DNA of 64,000 nt from Rhodovulum sulfidophilum DSM 1374 (lineage in GTDB: Bacteria > Pseudomonadota > Alphaproteobacteria > Rhodobacterales > Rhodobacteraceae), in contig NZ_CP015418.1 in NCBI RefSeq assembly GCF_001633165.1, positions 496,001-560,000 on the forward strand, in the 5' to 3' direction. Within the stretch, counting starts at the first letter, position 1, and each line of letters opens with the position of its first letter. Position numbers and translations under genes: made by a program. A model generated the notes under the pieces. The model did no database searches, had not been told where the DNA came from, and was given only the letters and a program-made list of their open reading frames with translations. Below are positions 9,367 to 17,262 of this stretch, in pieces.

Positions 9367-10356
9367 TCAGGCGGCTTTCAGCCGGTCGCGCCCATGCGGC
9401 CCGGTCCAGTCGATCCGCGGGTTGATCGGGATGATCCGGTTCGGATTGATGGTGTCGTGGCTGTAATGGTAATGCCGCACGATATGGTCGAAATGCACGG
9501 TTTCGGCCACGCCCGGCCATTGATAGAGCTCGCGCGCATAGCCCCAGAGATTGGGCATGTCGATCAGCCGGTTGCGGTTGCACTTGAAGTGCAGGTGATA
9601 GACCGGATCGAAACGCAAAAGCGTGGTGAAGAGGCGCCAGTCGGCCTCGGTGACGCGTTCGCCCATCAGATAGCGCCGCGTCGAAAGCCGCTCTTCCAGC
9701 CAGTCGAGACTGTCGAACAGCGCCCGGACCGCCTCGTCATAGGCGTCCTGCGAGGTGGCGAACCCGGCCTTGTAGACGCCATTGTTGACGGTGTCGTAGA
9801 CCCGCGCATTCACCGCCTCGATGCCCTCGCGCAGCTCTTCGGGCCAGTAATCGTCGCGATTGCCGGTGATCCCGTCAAAGGCCGAATTGAACATCCGGAT
9901 GATCTCGGAGGATTCGTTCGACACGATGGTCTCGCGCTGCCTGTCCCACAGGACCGGCACCGTGACCCGGCCCGACACATCGGGCTTTGCCTTGATGTAG
10001 ATGTCCCTCAGGAAGGGCAGGCCGTAAAGGCTGTCTCCGGTCGCGCCGGGAAAGTCGGTGGCAAAGCTCCAGCCGTCCTCCAGCATGTCGGGATGCACCA
10101 CCGAGACGCCGATATGCGGCGCAAGTCCCTTGATGGCGCGGAAGATCAGCGCCCGGTGCGCCCAGGGGCAGGCATAGGAGACGTAAAGGTGATAGCGTCC
10201 GCTTTCGGCCTTGAACCCGCCCTCGCCCTCGGGGCCGGGCGCGCCATCCGCCGTGATCCAGTTGCGGAACCCCGCGGTCGAGCGGACGAAGCGGCCGCCA
10301 TGGCTTTCGGTGTCGTACCAGCCGCTGTCCCAGCGACCATCGATCAGTTGTCCCAT
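9367..10356 (-). CDS. yqjG: Glutathionyl-hydroquinone reductase (GST superfamily, Xi class)
   Basis: 329 residues from the ATG at 10354-10356, which has GGAGGAGATC upstream; a longer frame to 10440 exists but lacks a site. The N-terminal thioredoxin-like domain holds the catalytic CPW motif (SYACPWAHR, C63), followed by an all-helical GST domain with NNGVYKAGFA and RYLMGERVTEADWRLF. Family reaction: reduction of glutathionyl-hydroquinones to hydroquinones using glutathione, a cytoplasmic clean-up step in quinone or aromatic metabolism. The length fits the family (about 315-330). It is transcribed away from the lyase gene start, with 91 bp between it and that gene's stop. Confidence 0.93.
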   Translation of the reverse strand: MGQLIDGRWDSGWYDTESHGGRFVRSTAGFRNWITADGAPGPEGEGGFKAESGRYHLYVSYACPWAHRALIFRAIKGLAPHIGVSVVHPDMLEDGWSFATDFPGATGDSLYGLPFLRDIYIKAKPDVSGRVTVPVLWDRQRETIVSNESSEIIRMFNSAFDGITGNRDDYWPEELREGIEAVNARVYDTVNNGVYKAGFATSQDAYDEAVRALFDSLDWLEERLSTRRYLMGERVTEADWRLFTTLLRFDPVYHLHFKCNRNRLIDMPNLWGYARELYQWPGVAETVHFDHIVRHYHYSHDTINPNRIIPINPRIDWTGPHGRDRLKAA

Positions 10357-10447
10357 GATCTCCTCCATTTCTTTGACGGAAGAGATAGCGGAATGCGCGG
10401 CCCGGGCATCGCCTCTCTCCGCGCATCCCCCCTGCGTCACCGCACCG

Positions 10448-11620
10448 CTATTGCAGGTCGGCGAAGGCCTTCTGCAGCCGCTCGACCGCCTCGGAGATCC
10501 GTGCCCGCGGGGTGGCGATGTTGAAACGCAGGAAGCTTTCGCCGCCGGTACCGAAGCTGGCGCCGTGGTTGACCGCGATCTTCGCCTCCTTCTCGACCCG
10601 GCGGGTGAACTCGTCGGCGGCCATGCCGGTGCCCGAGAAATCGACCCAGGACAGGTAGGTTGCCTCGAGCGGCATCGAGCTTACCCCCGGGATCGCCGCG
10701 ATCCCCTCGTCCAGCAGCTTGCGGTTGCCGTCGAGATAGCCCATCAGCGCGTCGATCCATTCGGCGCCCTCGGGCGAATAGGCGGCGGTCGCCATGATCA
10801 TGCCGAAGGAATTGGCCGACATGCCCATGGCCGCGAAACGCGCCGCGAATTTCGTCCGGAGCGCCGGATCGTGGATGATGACATTGCCGTTATGGACGCC
10901 CGCGATGTTGAAGCTTTTCGTGGTGGCCGACAGGATCACCAGCCGGTCGCGGATACGGTCATCGACCAGATCCATGACGGTATGGCGCTGGCCCGGATAG
11001 ACCAGATCGTGATGGATCTCGTCCGAGATCAGCACCAGATCGTGGCGCCGGGCGAAATCGGCGACGGCCTGCAGCTCTTCGCGGCTCCAGACCCGGCCGC
11101 CGGGATTATGCGGCGAGCAGAGGATCACGACCTTCTCGCGACCGGTCATCTGCGCATCATAGGCCGCGAAATCCATCTCGTAGCGGCCGTCGCGCTTGGC
11201 CAGCGGGCATTCCACCACCTCGCGGCCCGCGGCACGGATCACCCGGGCGAAGGCGTGATAGACCGGCGTGAACAGCACCACCCCGTCGCCCGGCGCGGTG
11301 AAGGCCTCGATGCAGAGCGCGGTTGCGTTCACAAGACCGTGCGTGGTGAAGATCGCGGCCGGGTCCACATCCCAGCCATGCCGGGACTTCATCCACCAGC
11401 CGATCGCCGCCTTGTAGGCGGCATCGTCGCCGAAATAGCCGTAGATGCCGTGATCGACCATCGATTGCAGCGCCTGCGAGACGCAGGCCGGCGGGCGGAA
11501 ATCCATGTCCGCCACCCACATCGCCAGCCCTTCTTCGGGAGAGACGCCGTAGATCGGCTCCATCATGTCCCATTTCGAGGAATGGGTGCCGCGGCGGTCG
11601 ATGATCTCGTCGAAATTCAT
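10448..11620 (-). CDS. patB: PatB/MalY-type pyridoxal-phosphate C-S lyase or aminotransferase
   Basis: 390 residues from the ATG at 11618-11620 (GAGAGG upstream). Fold-type I PLP enzyme: the N-terminal motif RRGTHSSKWD and WVADMDF are signatures of the MalY/PatB cystathionine beta-lyase branch. The PLP lysine is K235 in SATTKSFNIAG, and the phosphate and ring contacts CSPHNPGG and ISDEIHHDLV are present. Expected reaction: beta-elimination of cystathionine or cysteine conjugates to a thiol, pyruvate and ammonia, feeding methionine synthesis. It is divergent from def, with about 100 bp between the two starts. Confidence 0.9.
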   Translation of the reverse strand: MNFDEIIDRRGTHSSKWDMMEPIYGVSPEEGLAMWVADMDFRPPACVSQALQSMVDHGIYGYFGDDAAYKAAIGWWMKSRHGWDVDPAAIFTTHGLVNATALCIEAFTAPGDGVVLFTPVYHAFARVIRAAGREVVECPLAKRDGRYEMDFAAYDAQMTGREKVVILCSPHNPGGRVWSREELQAVADFARRHDLVLISDEIHHDLVYPGQRHTVMDLVDDRIRDRLVILSATTKSFNIAGVHNGNVIIHDPALRTKFAARFAAMGMSANSFGMIMATAAYSPEGAEWIDALMGYLDGNRKLLDEGIAAIPGVSSMPLEATYLSWVDFSGTGMAADEFTRRVEKEAKIAVNHGASFGTGGESFLRFNIATPRARISEAVERLQKAFADLQ

Positions 11621-11722
11621 GGGGCCTCTCCTGTCATGCGCGCGCCAAGCTAGCGTCTTGGCCGCCGGGTGCAAGACACGCCGCATTGCGCGGGCCCCCG
11701 GCTTCGCCTAAATCCATCGATC

Positions 11723-12244
11723 ATGAGCATTCGACCGATCCTGATCCATCCCGACCCGCGCCTGAAAACGGTGGCTGATGCCGTGCCCGACATCTCGGAC
11801 GCGCTGCAGAAGCTCGCCGAGGACATGCTGGAAACCATGTATGACGCGCCGGGCATCGGGCTCGCGGCGCCGCAGATCGGCGTGCTCTCGCGGCTGATCG
11901 TGATGGATTGCGCCAAGGACGAGGGCGCCCGGCCCCAGCCCTATGCGATGTTCAACCCCGAGGTGGTCTGGGCCTCGGATGACAAGAACATCCACGAGGA
12001 AGGCTGCCTGTCGATCCCCGAGACCTATGCCGAGGTCACCCGCCCCGCCGAGGTGATCGTGCGCTGGACCGACCCCTCGGGCGATCCCAAGGAAGACCGG
12101 TTCTCCGGGCTCTGGGCGACCTGCGTCCAGCACGAGATCGACCATCTCGACGGCAAGCTCTTCATCGACTACCTCAAGCCGCTGAAACGCCAGCTCATCA
12201 CCCGCAAGATGGTCAAGCTGAAACGCGGACGGAGCCGATCGTGA
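11723..12244 (+). CDS. def: Peptide deformylase 1
   Basis: 173 residues with all three deformylase motifs: GIGLAAPQ (44-51), EGCLS with metal ligand C95, and QHEIDHLDG with ligands H137 and H141 and catalytic E138. It removes the formyl group from the initiator methionine of nascent proteins. The start at 11723 gives the usual MSIRPILIHPDPRL; no clear Shine-Dalgarno precedes it, so the message may be nearly leaderless. It is first in a four-gene overlapping unit def-def-def-fmt. It is the most canonical of the three and probably the main cellular deformylase. Confidence 0.96.
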   Translation: MSIRPILIHPDPRLKTVADAVPDISDALQKLAEDMLETMYDAPGIGLAAPQIGVLSRLIVMDCAKDEGARPQPYAMFNPEVVWASDDKNIHEEGCLSIPETYAEVTRPAEVIVRWTDPSGDPKEDRFSGLWATCVQHEIDHLDGKLFIDYLKPLKRQLITRKMVKLKRGRSRS

Positions 12245-12735
12245 GCGTGCTGCCGATCCTGCGCTGGCCCGATCCGCGCCTGGCCACCGCCTGCGCGCCG
12301 ATAGGCCAGGTGACGCCAGAGATCGCGCGGCTGGCACAGGAAATGCTCGACACCATGTACGAGGCGCCGGGGCGCGGGCTGGCCGCGCCGCAGGTCGGCG
12401 TGCTGAAACGGCTGTTCGTGATGGATGTGAACGGCGCCGCCGGGCCGCGCAATCCGCGGATCTTCATCGACCCGGTGATCGAGGAGCGCGCCTCCGAAAC
12501 CATGGTCGGCCCCGAGGGCTGCCTGTCGCTTCCCGGCATTGTCGCCGAAGTCCAGCGCGCGATCGAGATCACGCTGCGCTGGACCGATCTCGACGGCACC
12601 CGCCGGCGCGAGGTGCTGTCGGGCATCTCGGCGGTCTGCGCCCAGCACGAGATCGACCATCTCGACGGCATCGTCACCCTGAACCGGGTCGATGCCGGCC
12701 AGCGCAGCGAACTGGAAGCGGCCTACGGCGCATGA
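12241..12735 (+). CDS. def: Peptide deformylase 2 (paralog, motifs intact)
   Basis: 164 residues, starting at a GTG that overlaps the stop of the previous gene by 4 bp (GTGA), so the two are translationally coupled. Motif 1 is GRGLAAPQ, motif 2 PEGCLSLPG (C94) and motif 3 QHEIDHLDG (H136, E137, H140), so metal binding and catalysis look possible. It differs from def1 by a shorter C-terminus lacking the basic tail KMVKLKRGRSRS, which in deformylases tends to help ribosome contact. It could be a specialised or backup deformylase. Confidence 0.93.
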   Translation: MSVLPILRWPDPRLATACAPIGQVTPEIARLAQEMLDTMYEAPGRGLAAPQVGVLKRLFVMDVNGAAGPRNPRIFIDPVIEERASETMVGPEGCLSLPGIVAEVQRAIEITLRWTDLDGTRRREVLSGISAVCAQHEIDHLDGIVTLNRVDAGQRSELEAAYGA

Positions 12736-13244
12736 TCCGGCCGATCCTGCCCTGGCCCGACCCGCGCCTCGCCACCCCGGCCGCGCCGGTCGAGGCCGTC
12801 ACCGACGAGATCCGCGCGATCTGGGCCGACATGGTCGACACCATGGAGGCGATGCCCGGCCATGGCGTGGGCCTGGCCGCCAACCAGATCGGCGTGCTGC
12901 TGCGCCTGGCCGTGCTCGACTGCAACGAGACCCGCGGCGCGGCCGTAAGGCTGGCCAATCCCGAGATCGTGGCGGTCTCGGACGATCTGTCGGCCCATGA
13001 CGAGGCCAGCCCCTGCCTGCCCGGGGTCGATGCCACCATCACCCGCCCCGCCCGGGTCACGCTGCGCTTCCTGAACGAGCAGGGCCAGCCCGAGACGCGC
13101 GAATTTTCCGGTCTCTGGGCGACCTCGGCCCAGCATCAGCTCGACCATCTTGCGGGCCGGATGTATTTCGACAATCTTTCAAAGCTGAAACGCGACCGCC
13201 TTCTGAAGAAGGCCCGGAAACTGGGGGCAGGCCGATGCGGGTGA
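12732..13244 (+). CDS. Peptide-deformylase-like protein lacking the catalytic Glu
   Basis: 170 residues starting at an ATGA overlap with the gene before. It aligns over its whole length with the two upstream deformylases but the motifs are altered: GVGLAANQ instead of G.GLAAPQ (N51), SPCLP instead of EGCLS (C95 kept, the preceding Gly lost), and QHQLDHLAG instead of QHEIDHLDG. The metal ligands C95, H135 and H139 remain while the general base Glu is Gln136. Known deformylase chemistry needs that Glu, so I infer a metal-binding but inactive or different-function paralog. It keeps a basic tail ([13 protein letters not shown]) like def1. The frame is intact and coupled to fmt, so it is not a decaying pseudogene. 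Confidence 0.88.
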   Translation: MIRPILPWPDPRLATPAAPVEAVTDEIRAIWADMVDTMEAMPGHGVGLAANQIGVLLRLAVLDCNETRGAAVRLANPEIVAVSDDLSAHDEASPCLPGVDATITRPARVTLRFLNEQGQPETREFSGLWATSAQHQLDHLAGRMYFDNLSKLKRDRLLKKARKLGAGRCG

Positions 13245-14149
13245 TCTTCATGGGAACCCCCGATTTCTCGGTGCCGGTGCTCGACGCGCTGGTCGCGGCA
13301 GGCCACGAGATCGCCTGCGTCTACACCCAGCCGCCGCGCCCCGCGGGCCGCGGCAGGAAGGACCGCCCGAGCCCGGTCCAGGCCCGCGCCGAAGAGCTGG
13401 GGCTGATGGTCCGCCACCCGAAATCGCTGCGCGCCGCGCCGGAACAGACGGCCTTCGCCGCGCTCGACCCCGATGTCGCCGTCGTGGTGGCCTACGGGCT
13501 GATCCTGCCGCGCGAGGTGCTCGAGGCGCCCTGCCGGGGCTGTCTCAACATCCATGCCTCGCTCTTGCCGCGCTGGCGCGGGGCGGCGCCCATTCACCGC
13601 GCGATCATGGCCGGCGATACCCAGACAGGCGTCTGCATCATGGAGATGGAGGAAGGGCTCGATACCGGGCCGGTGCTGATGCGCGAGACCACGGCCATCG
13701 GCCCCGAAGACACCACCGGCGCGCTCCATGACCGGCTGTCGACGATGGGCGCGCGGCTGGTCGTCGAGGCGCTCGAGCGGCTGCGCGATCTGCCCCGCGA
13801 ACCGCAGCCCGCCGAGGGCGTGACCTATGCCGCCAAGATCGACAAGGCCGAGGCAAAGGTCGACTGGACCCGCCCCGCCCCTGAGGTCGCGCGCCATATC
13901 AACGGCCTCTCGCCCTTCCCCGGTGCCTGGTGCGATGTGGCGGGGGAAAGGCTGAAACTCCTGCGCGCCCGCGCAGTAGAGGCCCGCATGGTGGAGGACA
14001 GCGCCGCCCCCGGCACGGTTCTCGACGGGCTGACCATTGCCTGCGGCGAGGGCGCGGTCGAGATCCTAGAGGCCCAGCGCCAGGGCAAGCGCCCGATGAG
14101 CGCCGCCGAGATCCTGCGCGGCTTTCCCCTGCCCGAACGGCTGGACTGA
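13235..14149 (+). CDS. fmt: Methionyl-tRNA formyltransferase
   Basis: 304 residues. The N-terminal formyltransferase domain opens [19 protein letters not shown] and carries the catalytic stretch [16 protein letters not shown] (N105, H107), with EEGLDTGPV further on. The C-terminal OB-fold domain begins near residue 205 ([14 protein letters not shown]) and binds tRNA. It uses 10-formyl-tetrahydrofolate to formylate Met-tRNAfMet in the cytoplasm. Its ATG overlaps the upstream gene by 10 bp. Having the formylating enzyme and three deformylase-type genes in one transcript links addition and removal of the formyl group. Confidence 0.97.
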   Translation: MRVIFMGTPDFSVPVLDALVAAGHEIACVYTQPPRPAGRGRKDRPSPVQARAEELGLMVRHPKSLRAAPEQTAFAALDPDVAVVVAYGLILPREVLEAPCRGCLNIHASLLPRWRGAAPIHRAIMAGDTQTGVCIMEMEEGLDTGPVLMRETTAIGPEDTTGALHDRLSTMGARLVVEALERLRDLPREPQPAEGVTYAAKIDKAEAKVDWTRPAPEVARHINGLSPFPGAWCDVAGERLKLLRARAVEARMVEDSAAPGTVLDGLTIACGEGAVEILEAQRQGKRPMSAAEILRGFPLPERLD

Positions 14150-14504
14150 CCCCAACCCCGAAAGCCTTCCCGGCTCTGCCGGTGATGTTGTCCGACAATC
14201 GGCCCATGCCCCGGGGCGCAGGCCCCCGAACAAAACGCGAACAAGGCGCGGGGAAGGCGCCTCGTTCCGCATCCTGACGGCAGGATGGCCTCGCCCTGCC
14301 TCTGTCGGGCACCGCCTCCAACAACGTTCATGAATTCGCATCAAGAGCTTGACCATCACCGGGCCGCGTTCCCGATCATGCAGAGCCTGCCTTGGCAAGA
14401 CGACACGACCGGCGCAGCCTTCAGGGCCTCGCCCCACAGGTGACAGCGCGACCGGGGGCGGTCTGCTGCGACTGGCGGACATCTCCCGGCCCGTGCCAGC
14501 CGCG
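14150..14504. other. Gap between fmt and the DeoR gene
   Basis: About 350 bp between the convergent ends of fmt and the DeoR-type regulator. No plausible gene is seen on either strand. It holds a short inverted repeat TTGTC-C-GACAA (14188-14198) and a GAAC-N7-GAAC direct repeat (14228-14242) listed separately. No T-tract terminator is obvious. Confidence 0.5.
14228..14242. promoter_or_regulatory. GAAC-N7-GAAC direct repeat, alphaproteobacterial LexA-box form
   Basis: GAACAAAACGCGAAC fits the direct-repeat SOS box known from Rhodobacter and Caulobacter (GTTC-N7-GTTC on the other strand). There is no gene start just downstream on either strand, so its role is unclear. A match like this is expected about twice by chance in a window of this size. 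Confidence 0.25.
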
Positions 14505-15278
14505 TCAGAGCACCCGCGCACCGCCTTTGGAGATCGCGCCCCCAAGCTCCCGAGGCAGCGAAGCATCGGTGACCAACGTCAGGCCCGGCCGGAACGACGT
14601 CACAAGATCGCAATCGGTGCGACCGATCTTGCTTTGATCGGTCATCACCACCAACTCGTCGCTCTGGGCCATCATCGCGCGCTTGACGGCGGCAAAGCCC
14701 GGCACCGCCTCGGTGACGCCGTTGCAACTGACCGCCGAGGCCCCGATGAAGGCGCGCCCGACATGGAAGCGGCGCAGGAAGTCGACCGTGTCCGGGCCGA
14801 TCACCGCCGCCTCGCGGGGCAGGAAATCGCCGGGGCACAGCCGCACGGTGGCGGCGTCGCTGCGGCCGAGAATCATCGCCACATTCAGGCTGTTTGTCAG
14901 CACCGTGACCGGCGTGCCGCCAAGCGACAGCCGCCGCGCCAGCTCCTGGGTCGTGGACCCGGCATCGAGCATGATGGTTGCTCCGGGCGGCACCAGCGTC
15001 GCGGCCTGCAGGGCGATCTCGGCGCGCTCCTGCTGGCGGTCGCGGCTGCGCGCGTCCACATCCGGGCGCTGCCCCGGCCCGACCGGAATGACGCCGCCGA
15101 AGGCTTTCGTGACCTGTCCCGTCGCCTGCAGCTCGGCCACGTCGCGCCGGATGGTCTCGGTCGCGACATGGAAATCCCGGGCCAGATCGCTGATCCGAAG
15201 ATGCGATCTCAGCTTCAGTTCCATGAGAATTCTCTCATGTCGCTCCGCCTTGCGCAGACGGTGGCTCGGGGGAGGCAT
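14505..15278 (-). CDS. DeoR/GlpR-family transcriptional repressor
   Basis: 257 residues from the ATG at 15276-15278, which has GAGGAC upstream; a start at 15305 would add nine residues. The N-terminal winged helix-turn-helix spans about 5-60 (RHERILMELKLRSHLRISDL, ATETIRRDVAEL). A DeoR C-terminal sensor domain follows, with the sugar-phosphate-isomerase-like motif MLDAGSTTQELA and FIGASAVSCNGVTE. Family members usually sense a phosphorylated small molecule and repress nearby genes. It is divergent from the phn operon and almost certainly controls it through the palindromes between them. Confidence 0.92.
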   Translation of the reverse strand: MPPPSHRLRKAERHERILMELKLRSHLRISDLARDFHVATETIRRDVAELQATGQVTKAFGGVIPVGPGQRPDVDARSRDRQQERAEIALQAATLVPPGATIMLDAGSTTQELARRLSLGGTPVTVLTNSLNVAMILGRSDAATVRLCPGDFLPREAAVIGPDTVDFLRRFHVGRAFIGASAVSCNGVTEAVPGFAAVKRAMMAQSDELVVMTDQSKIGRTDCDLVTSFRPGLTLVTDASLPRELGGAISKGGARVL

Positions 15279-15312
15279 CGGCAGTCCTCTTGCAAGAAAC
15301 GACATCCCGATC

Positions 15313-15356
15313 CTGCAACAAAAATATTGCAGTTACCACAAATTGATGCTGATCAT
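15313..15356 (+). promoter_or_regulatory. Candidate phn promoter overlapped by an inverted repeat
   Basis: CTGCAA-N8-TTGCAG (15313-15332) is a perfect 6-bp inverted repeat whose right arm TTGCAG could be the -35 element. After 18 bp lies GATCAT (15351-15356), a 4-of-6 match to the -10 consensus. An inverted repeat across the -35 suggests direct control by a repressor or activator. Prediction only. Confidence 0.4.
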
Positions 15357-15372
15357 GTGGCAGGTGCCACAT
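15355..15372. promoter_or_regulatory. Palindromic operator in the DeoR-phnD spacer
   Basis: ATGTGGCA-GG-TGCCACAT: perfect 8-bp arms around a 2-bp centre. It sits right at the candidate -10 region and about 41 bp before the phnD start, the position expected of an operator for a repressor such as the divergent DeoR protein. The binder is inferred from position, not known. Confidence 0.5.
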
Positions 15373-15413
15373 TCCTCCGGAGGAGCGGAGGGATGATGCA
15401 TATGGAGGAAAGC

Positions 15414-16385
15414 ATGTTCGACACCACGTTCCGCGGCCTCGCCGCGGCATCCGCCATCGCCATGATCGCCGGAACGGCCCAGGCCCAGGACTGCCCGCAT
15501 GGCGATCTCGATCCGATGTATTGCGACCGGGACGGCGACCTGGTCGCCGACGCGCCCGCCGAGGGGCTGCAGGATCCCGGCACGCTGGTCTTTGCCTATA
15601 CGCCCGTCGAGGACCCGGCGATCTATGCCGATATCTGGGAGCCCTTCATCGAGCATCTCGAGGAGGCCACCGGCAAGGATGTCAGGTTCTTCGCCGTGCA
15701 GTCGAATTCGGCCGAGGTCGAGGCGATGCGCTCGGGGCGGCTGCATATCGCGGGCTTCTCGACCGGCCCCACGCCCTTTGCCGTCAACCTCGCGGGCGCC
15801 GTGCCCTTCGCGATCATGGGCTCGGACGAGGGCGAGTTCGGCTACGAGCTGCAGGTCTATACCCGCAAGGACAGCGGCATCGACAGCATGGAGGACCTTG
15901 CCGGCAAGCGCGTCGCGCATACCTCGCCGACCTCGAATTCGGGCAACCTGGCGCCCCGCGCGCTGTTTCCCAATCTCGGGGTGACGCCGGGCGAGGATTA
16001 CGAGGTGGTCTATTCCGGCTCGCATGACCAGTCGATGCTGGGCGTCGTCGCCGGAGATTACGATGCCGCCCCGGTCGCCTCGGAAGTGGTCGACCGCATG
16101 GCCGAACGCGGGCTCTACGATCCAGAAGAGGTCAGGATCGTCTGGGAATCGAAACCCTTCCCGACCACATCCTTCACCTATGCCCATGATCTCGACCCGG
16201 CGCTGGTCGAGAAGATCCGGCAGGCCTTCTTCGATTTCGACTTCTCGGGGACCGCGCTGGGCGAGGAATTCTCGGGGGTCTCGAAATTCGTGCCGGTGAC
16301 CTACCAGGAGGACTGGGCGGTGATCCGCGAGATCCAGGCCGCGAACGGGGTCCAATACACCCCCGAGGGCCTTGCCGCCGAATGA
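15414..16385 (+). CDS. phnD: Phosphonate/phosphate-type ABC transporter substrate-binding protein
   Basis: 323 residues, start fixed by GGAGGAAAGC before the ATG. A signal peptide (1-24, ending GTAQA) exports it to the periplasm. The body matches the PhnD family: FAYTPVEDPAIYADIWEPFIEHLEEATG..., the oxyanion-binding stretch HTSPTSNSGNLAPRA, and SHDQSMLGVVAGDYDAAPV. It should deliver a phosphonate, phosphite or organophosphate to PhnC/PhnE. Odd: just after the signal is DCPHGDLDPMYCDRDGDLVAD, in which DRDGDLVAD (37-45) has the spacing of a calcium-binding DxDGDxxxD loop, with two nearby cysteines. First gene of phnD-phnC-phnE-phnE-HAD, separated by 76 bp from phnC. Confidence 0.92.
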   Translation: MFDTTFRGLAAASAIAMIAGTAQAQDCPHGDLDPMYCDRDGDLVADAPAEGLQDPGTLVFAYTPVEDPAIYADIWEPFIEHLEEATGKDVRFFAVQSNSAEVEAMRSGRLHIAGFSTGPTPFAVNLAGAVPFAIMGSDEGEFGYELQVYTRKDSGIDSMEDLAGKRVAHTSPTSNSGNLAPRALFPNLGVTPGEDYEVVYSGSHDQSMLGVVAGDYDAAPVASEVVDRMAERGLYDPEEVRIVWESKPFPTTSFTYAHDLDPALVEKIRQAFFDFDFSGTALGEEFSGVSKFVPVTYQEDWAVIREIQAANGVQYTPEGLAAE

Positions 16386-16461
16386 GGGCATCGCCCTCCG
16401 GGCGGGCCCGGGCGGCCCGCCTGCCATTTCCCGAACCCGGCCGTCCCGACGGAGCGCATGC

Positions 16462-17262
16462 ATGCTGAAGATCACCGATCTCGTCAAACGATACGGCACC
16501 GGCGACCCGGTGCTGAAGGACCTCAACCTGACCATCGAGGGCGAGACCGTCGTCTCGGTGATCGGGTCCTCCGGCGCGGGCAAGAGCACGCTTCTGCGCT
16601 GTATCAACAAGCTGGTCGCACCGACCTCGGGCAGCATCGTGCTGAACGGCACCGAGCTGACCGGGCTGACCGGCCGCCAGCTGCGCGAGGCGCGGCGCAA
16701 GATCGGCATGGTGTTCCAGGGCTTCAACCTCGTCGACCGGCTGACGGTGATGGAGAATGTGCAGTCGGGGCGCCTGGGCTATCTCTCGACCTGGGCGGCG
16801 CTGACCCGGCGCTACCCGCGCGAGGAAATCCGCCATGCCTATGAACTGATGGAACGGGTCGGCATCGCCCATTACGCCGACAAGCGCGCCGACGAGCTGT
16901 CGGGCGGCGAGCGCCAGCGCGTCGGCGTCGTGCGCGCGCTGATGCAGCGCCCCGAGATCCTGCTGGCCGACGAGCCGACCGCCTCGCTCGACCCCAAGAC
17001 CTCGGAACAGATCATGCAGCTGCTGCGCGACCTTGCGGGCGAACTGAAACTGCCGGTGCTGATCAATATCCACAATGTCAACGAGGCCAGGCTCTATACC
17101 GACCGGATCGTCGGCATGCGCTATGGCCGCATCATCTTCGACAGCGTGCCGGGCGACCTGACCGACGCGGCGATGGACGAGATCTATTCCGGCATCCCGT
17201 CACAGGACCGGGCGCAGGACCGGGCCGCGGATGCCGCCGCGGCCCCGAGGCTTGCCACATGA
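16462..17262 (+). CDS. phnC: Phosphonate-type ABC transporter ATP-binding protein
   Basis: 266 residues with Walker A GSSGAGKST (near 35-43), Q-loop FQGFNLVDRLTVMENV (characteristic of PhnC), signature LSGGERQRVGVVRAL and Walker B ILLADEPTASLD. It energises import through the two PhnE permeases on the inner face of the membrane. The ATG at 16462 follows GGAG by 7 bp; a nearby ATG at 16458 is out of frame. The C-terminal 25 residues (SQDRAQDRAADAAAAPRLAT) are a low-complexity tail. The stop overlaps the next ATG by 4 bp. Confidence 0.95.
   Translation: MLKITDLVKRYGTGDPVLKDLNLTIEGETVVSVIGSSGAGKSTLLRCINKLVAPTSGSIVLNGTELTGLTGRQLREARRKIGMVFQGFNLVDRLTVMENVQSGRLGYLSTWAALTRRYPREEIRHAYELMERVGIAHYADKRADELSGGERQRVGVVRALMQRPEILLADEPTASLDPKTSEQIMQLLRDLAGELKLPVLINIHNVNEARLYTDRIVGMRYGRIIFDSVPGDLTDAAMDEIYSGIPSQDRAQDRAADAAAAPRLAT

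Noticed and set aside
12241..12735. def2 as a pseudogene.
   Set aside because: All three catalytic motifs, including HEIDH, are intact and the frame is unbroken, so it is a probable active enzyme.
14349..15413. An N-terminal extension of phnD by about 350 codons.
   Set aside because: It is the shadow of the DeoR gene. The signal peptide and ribosome site fix the start at 15414.
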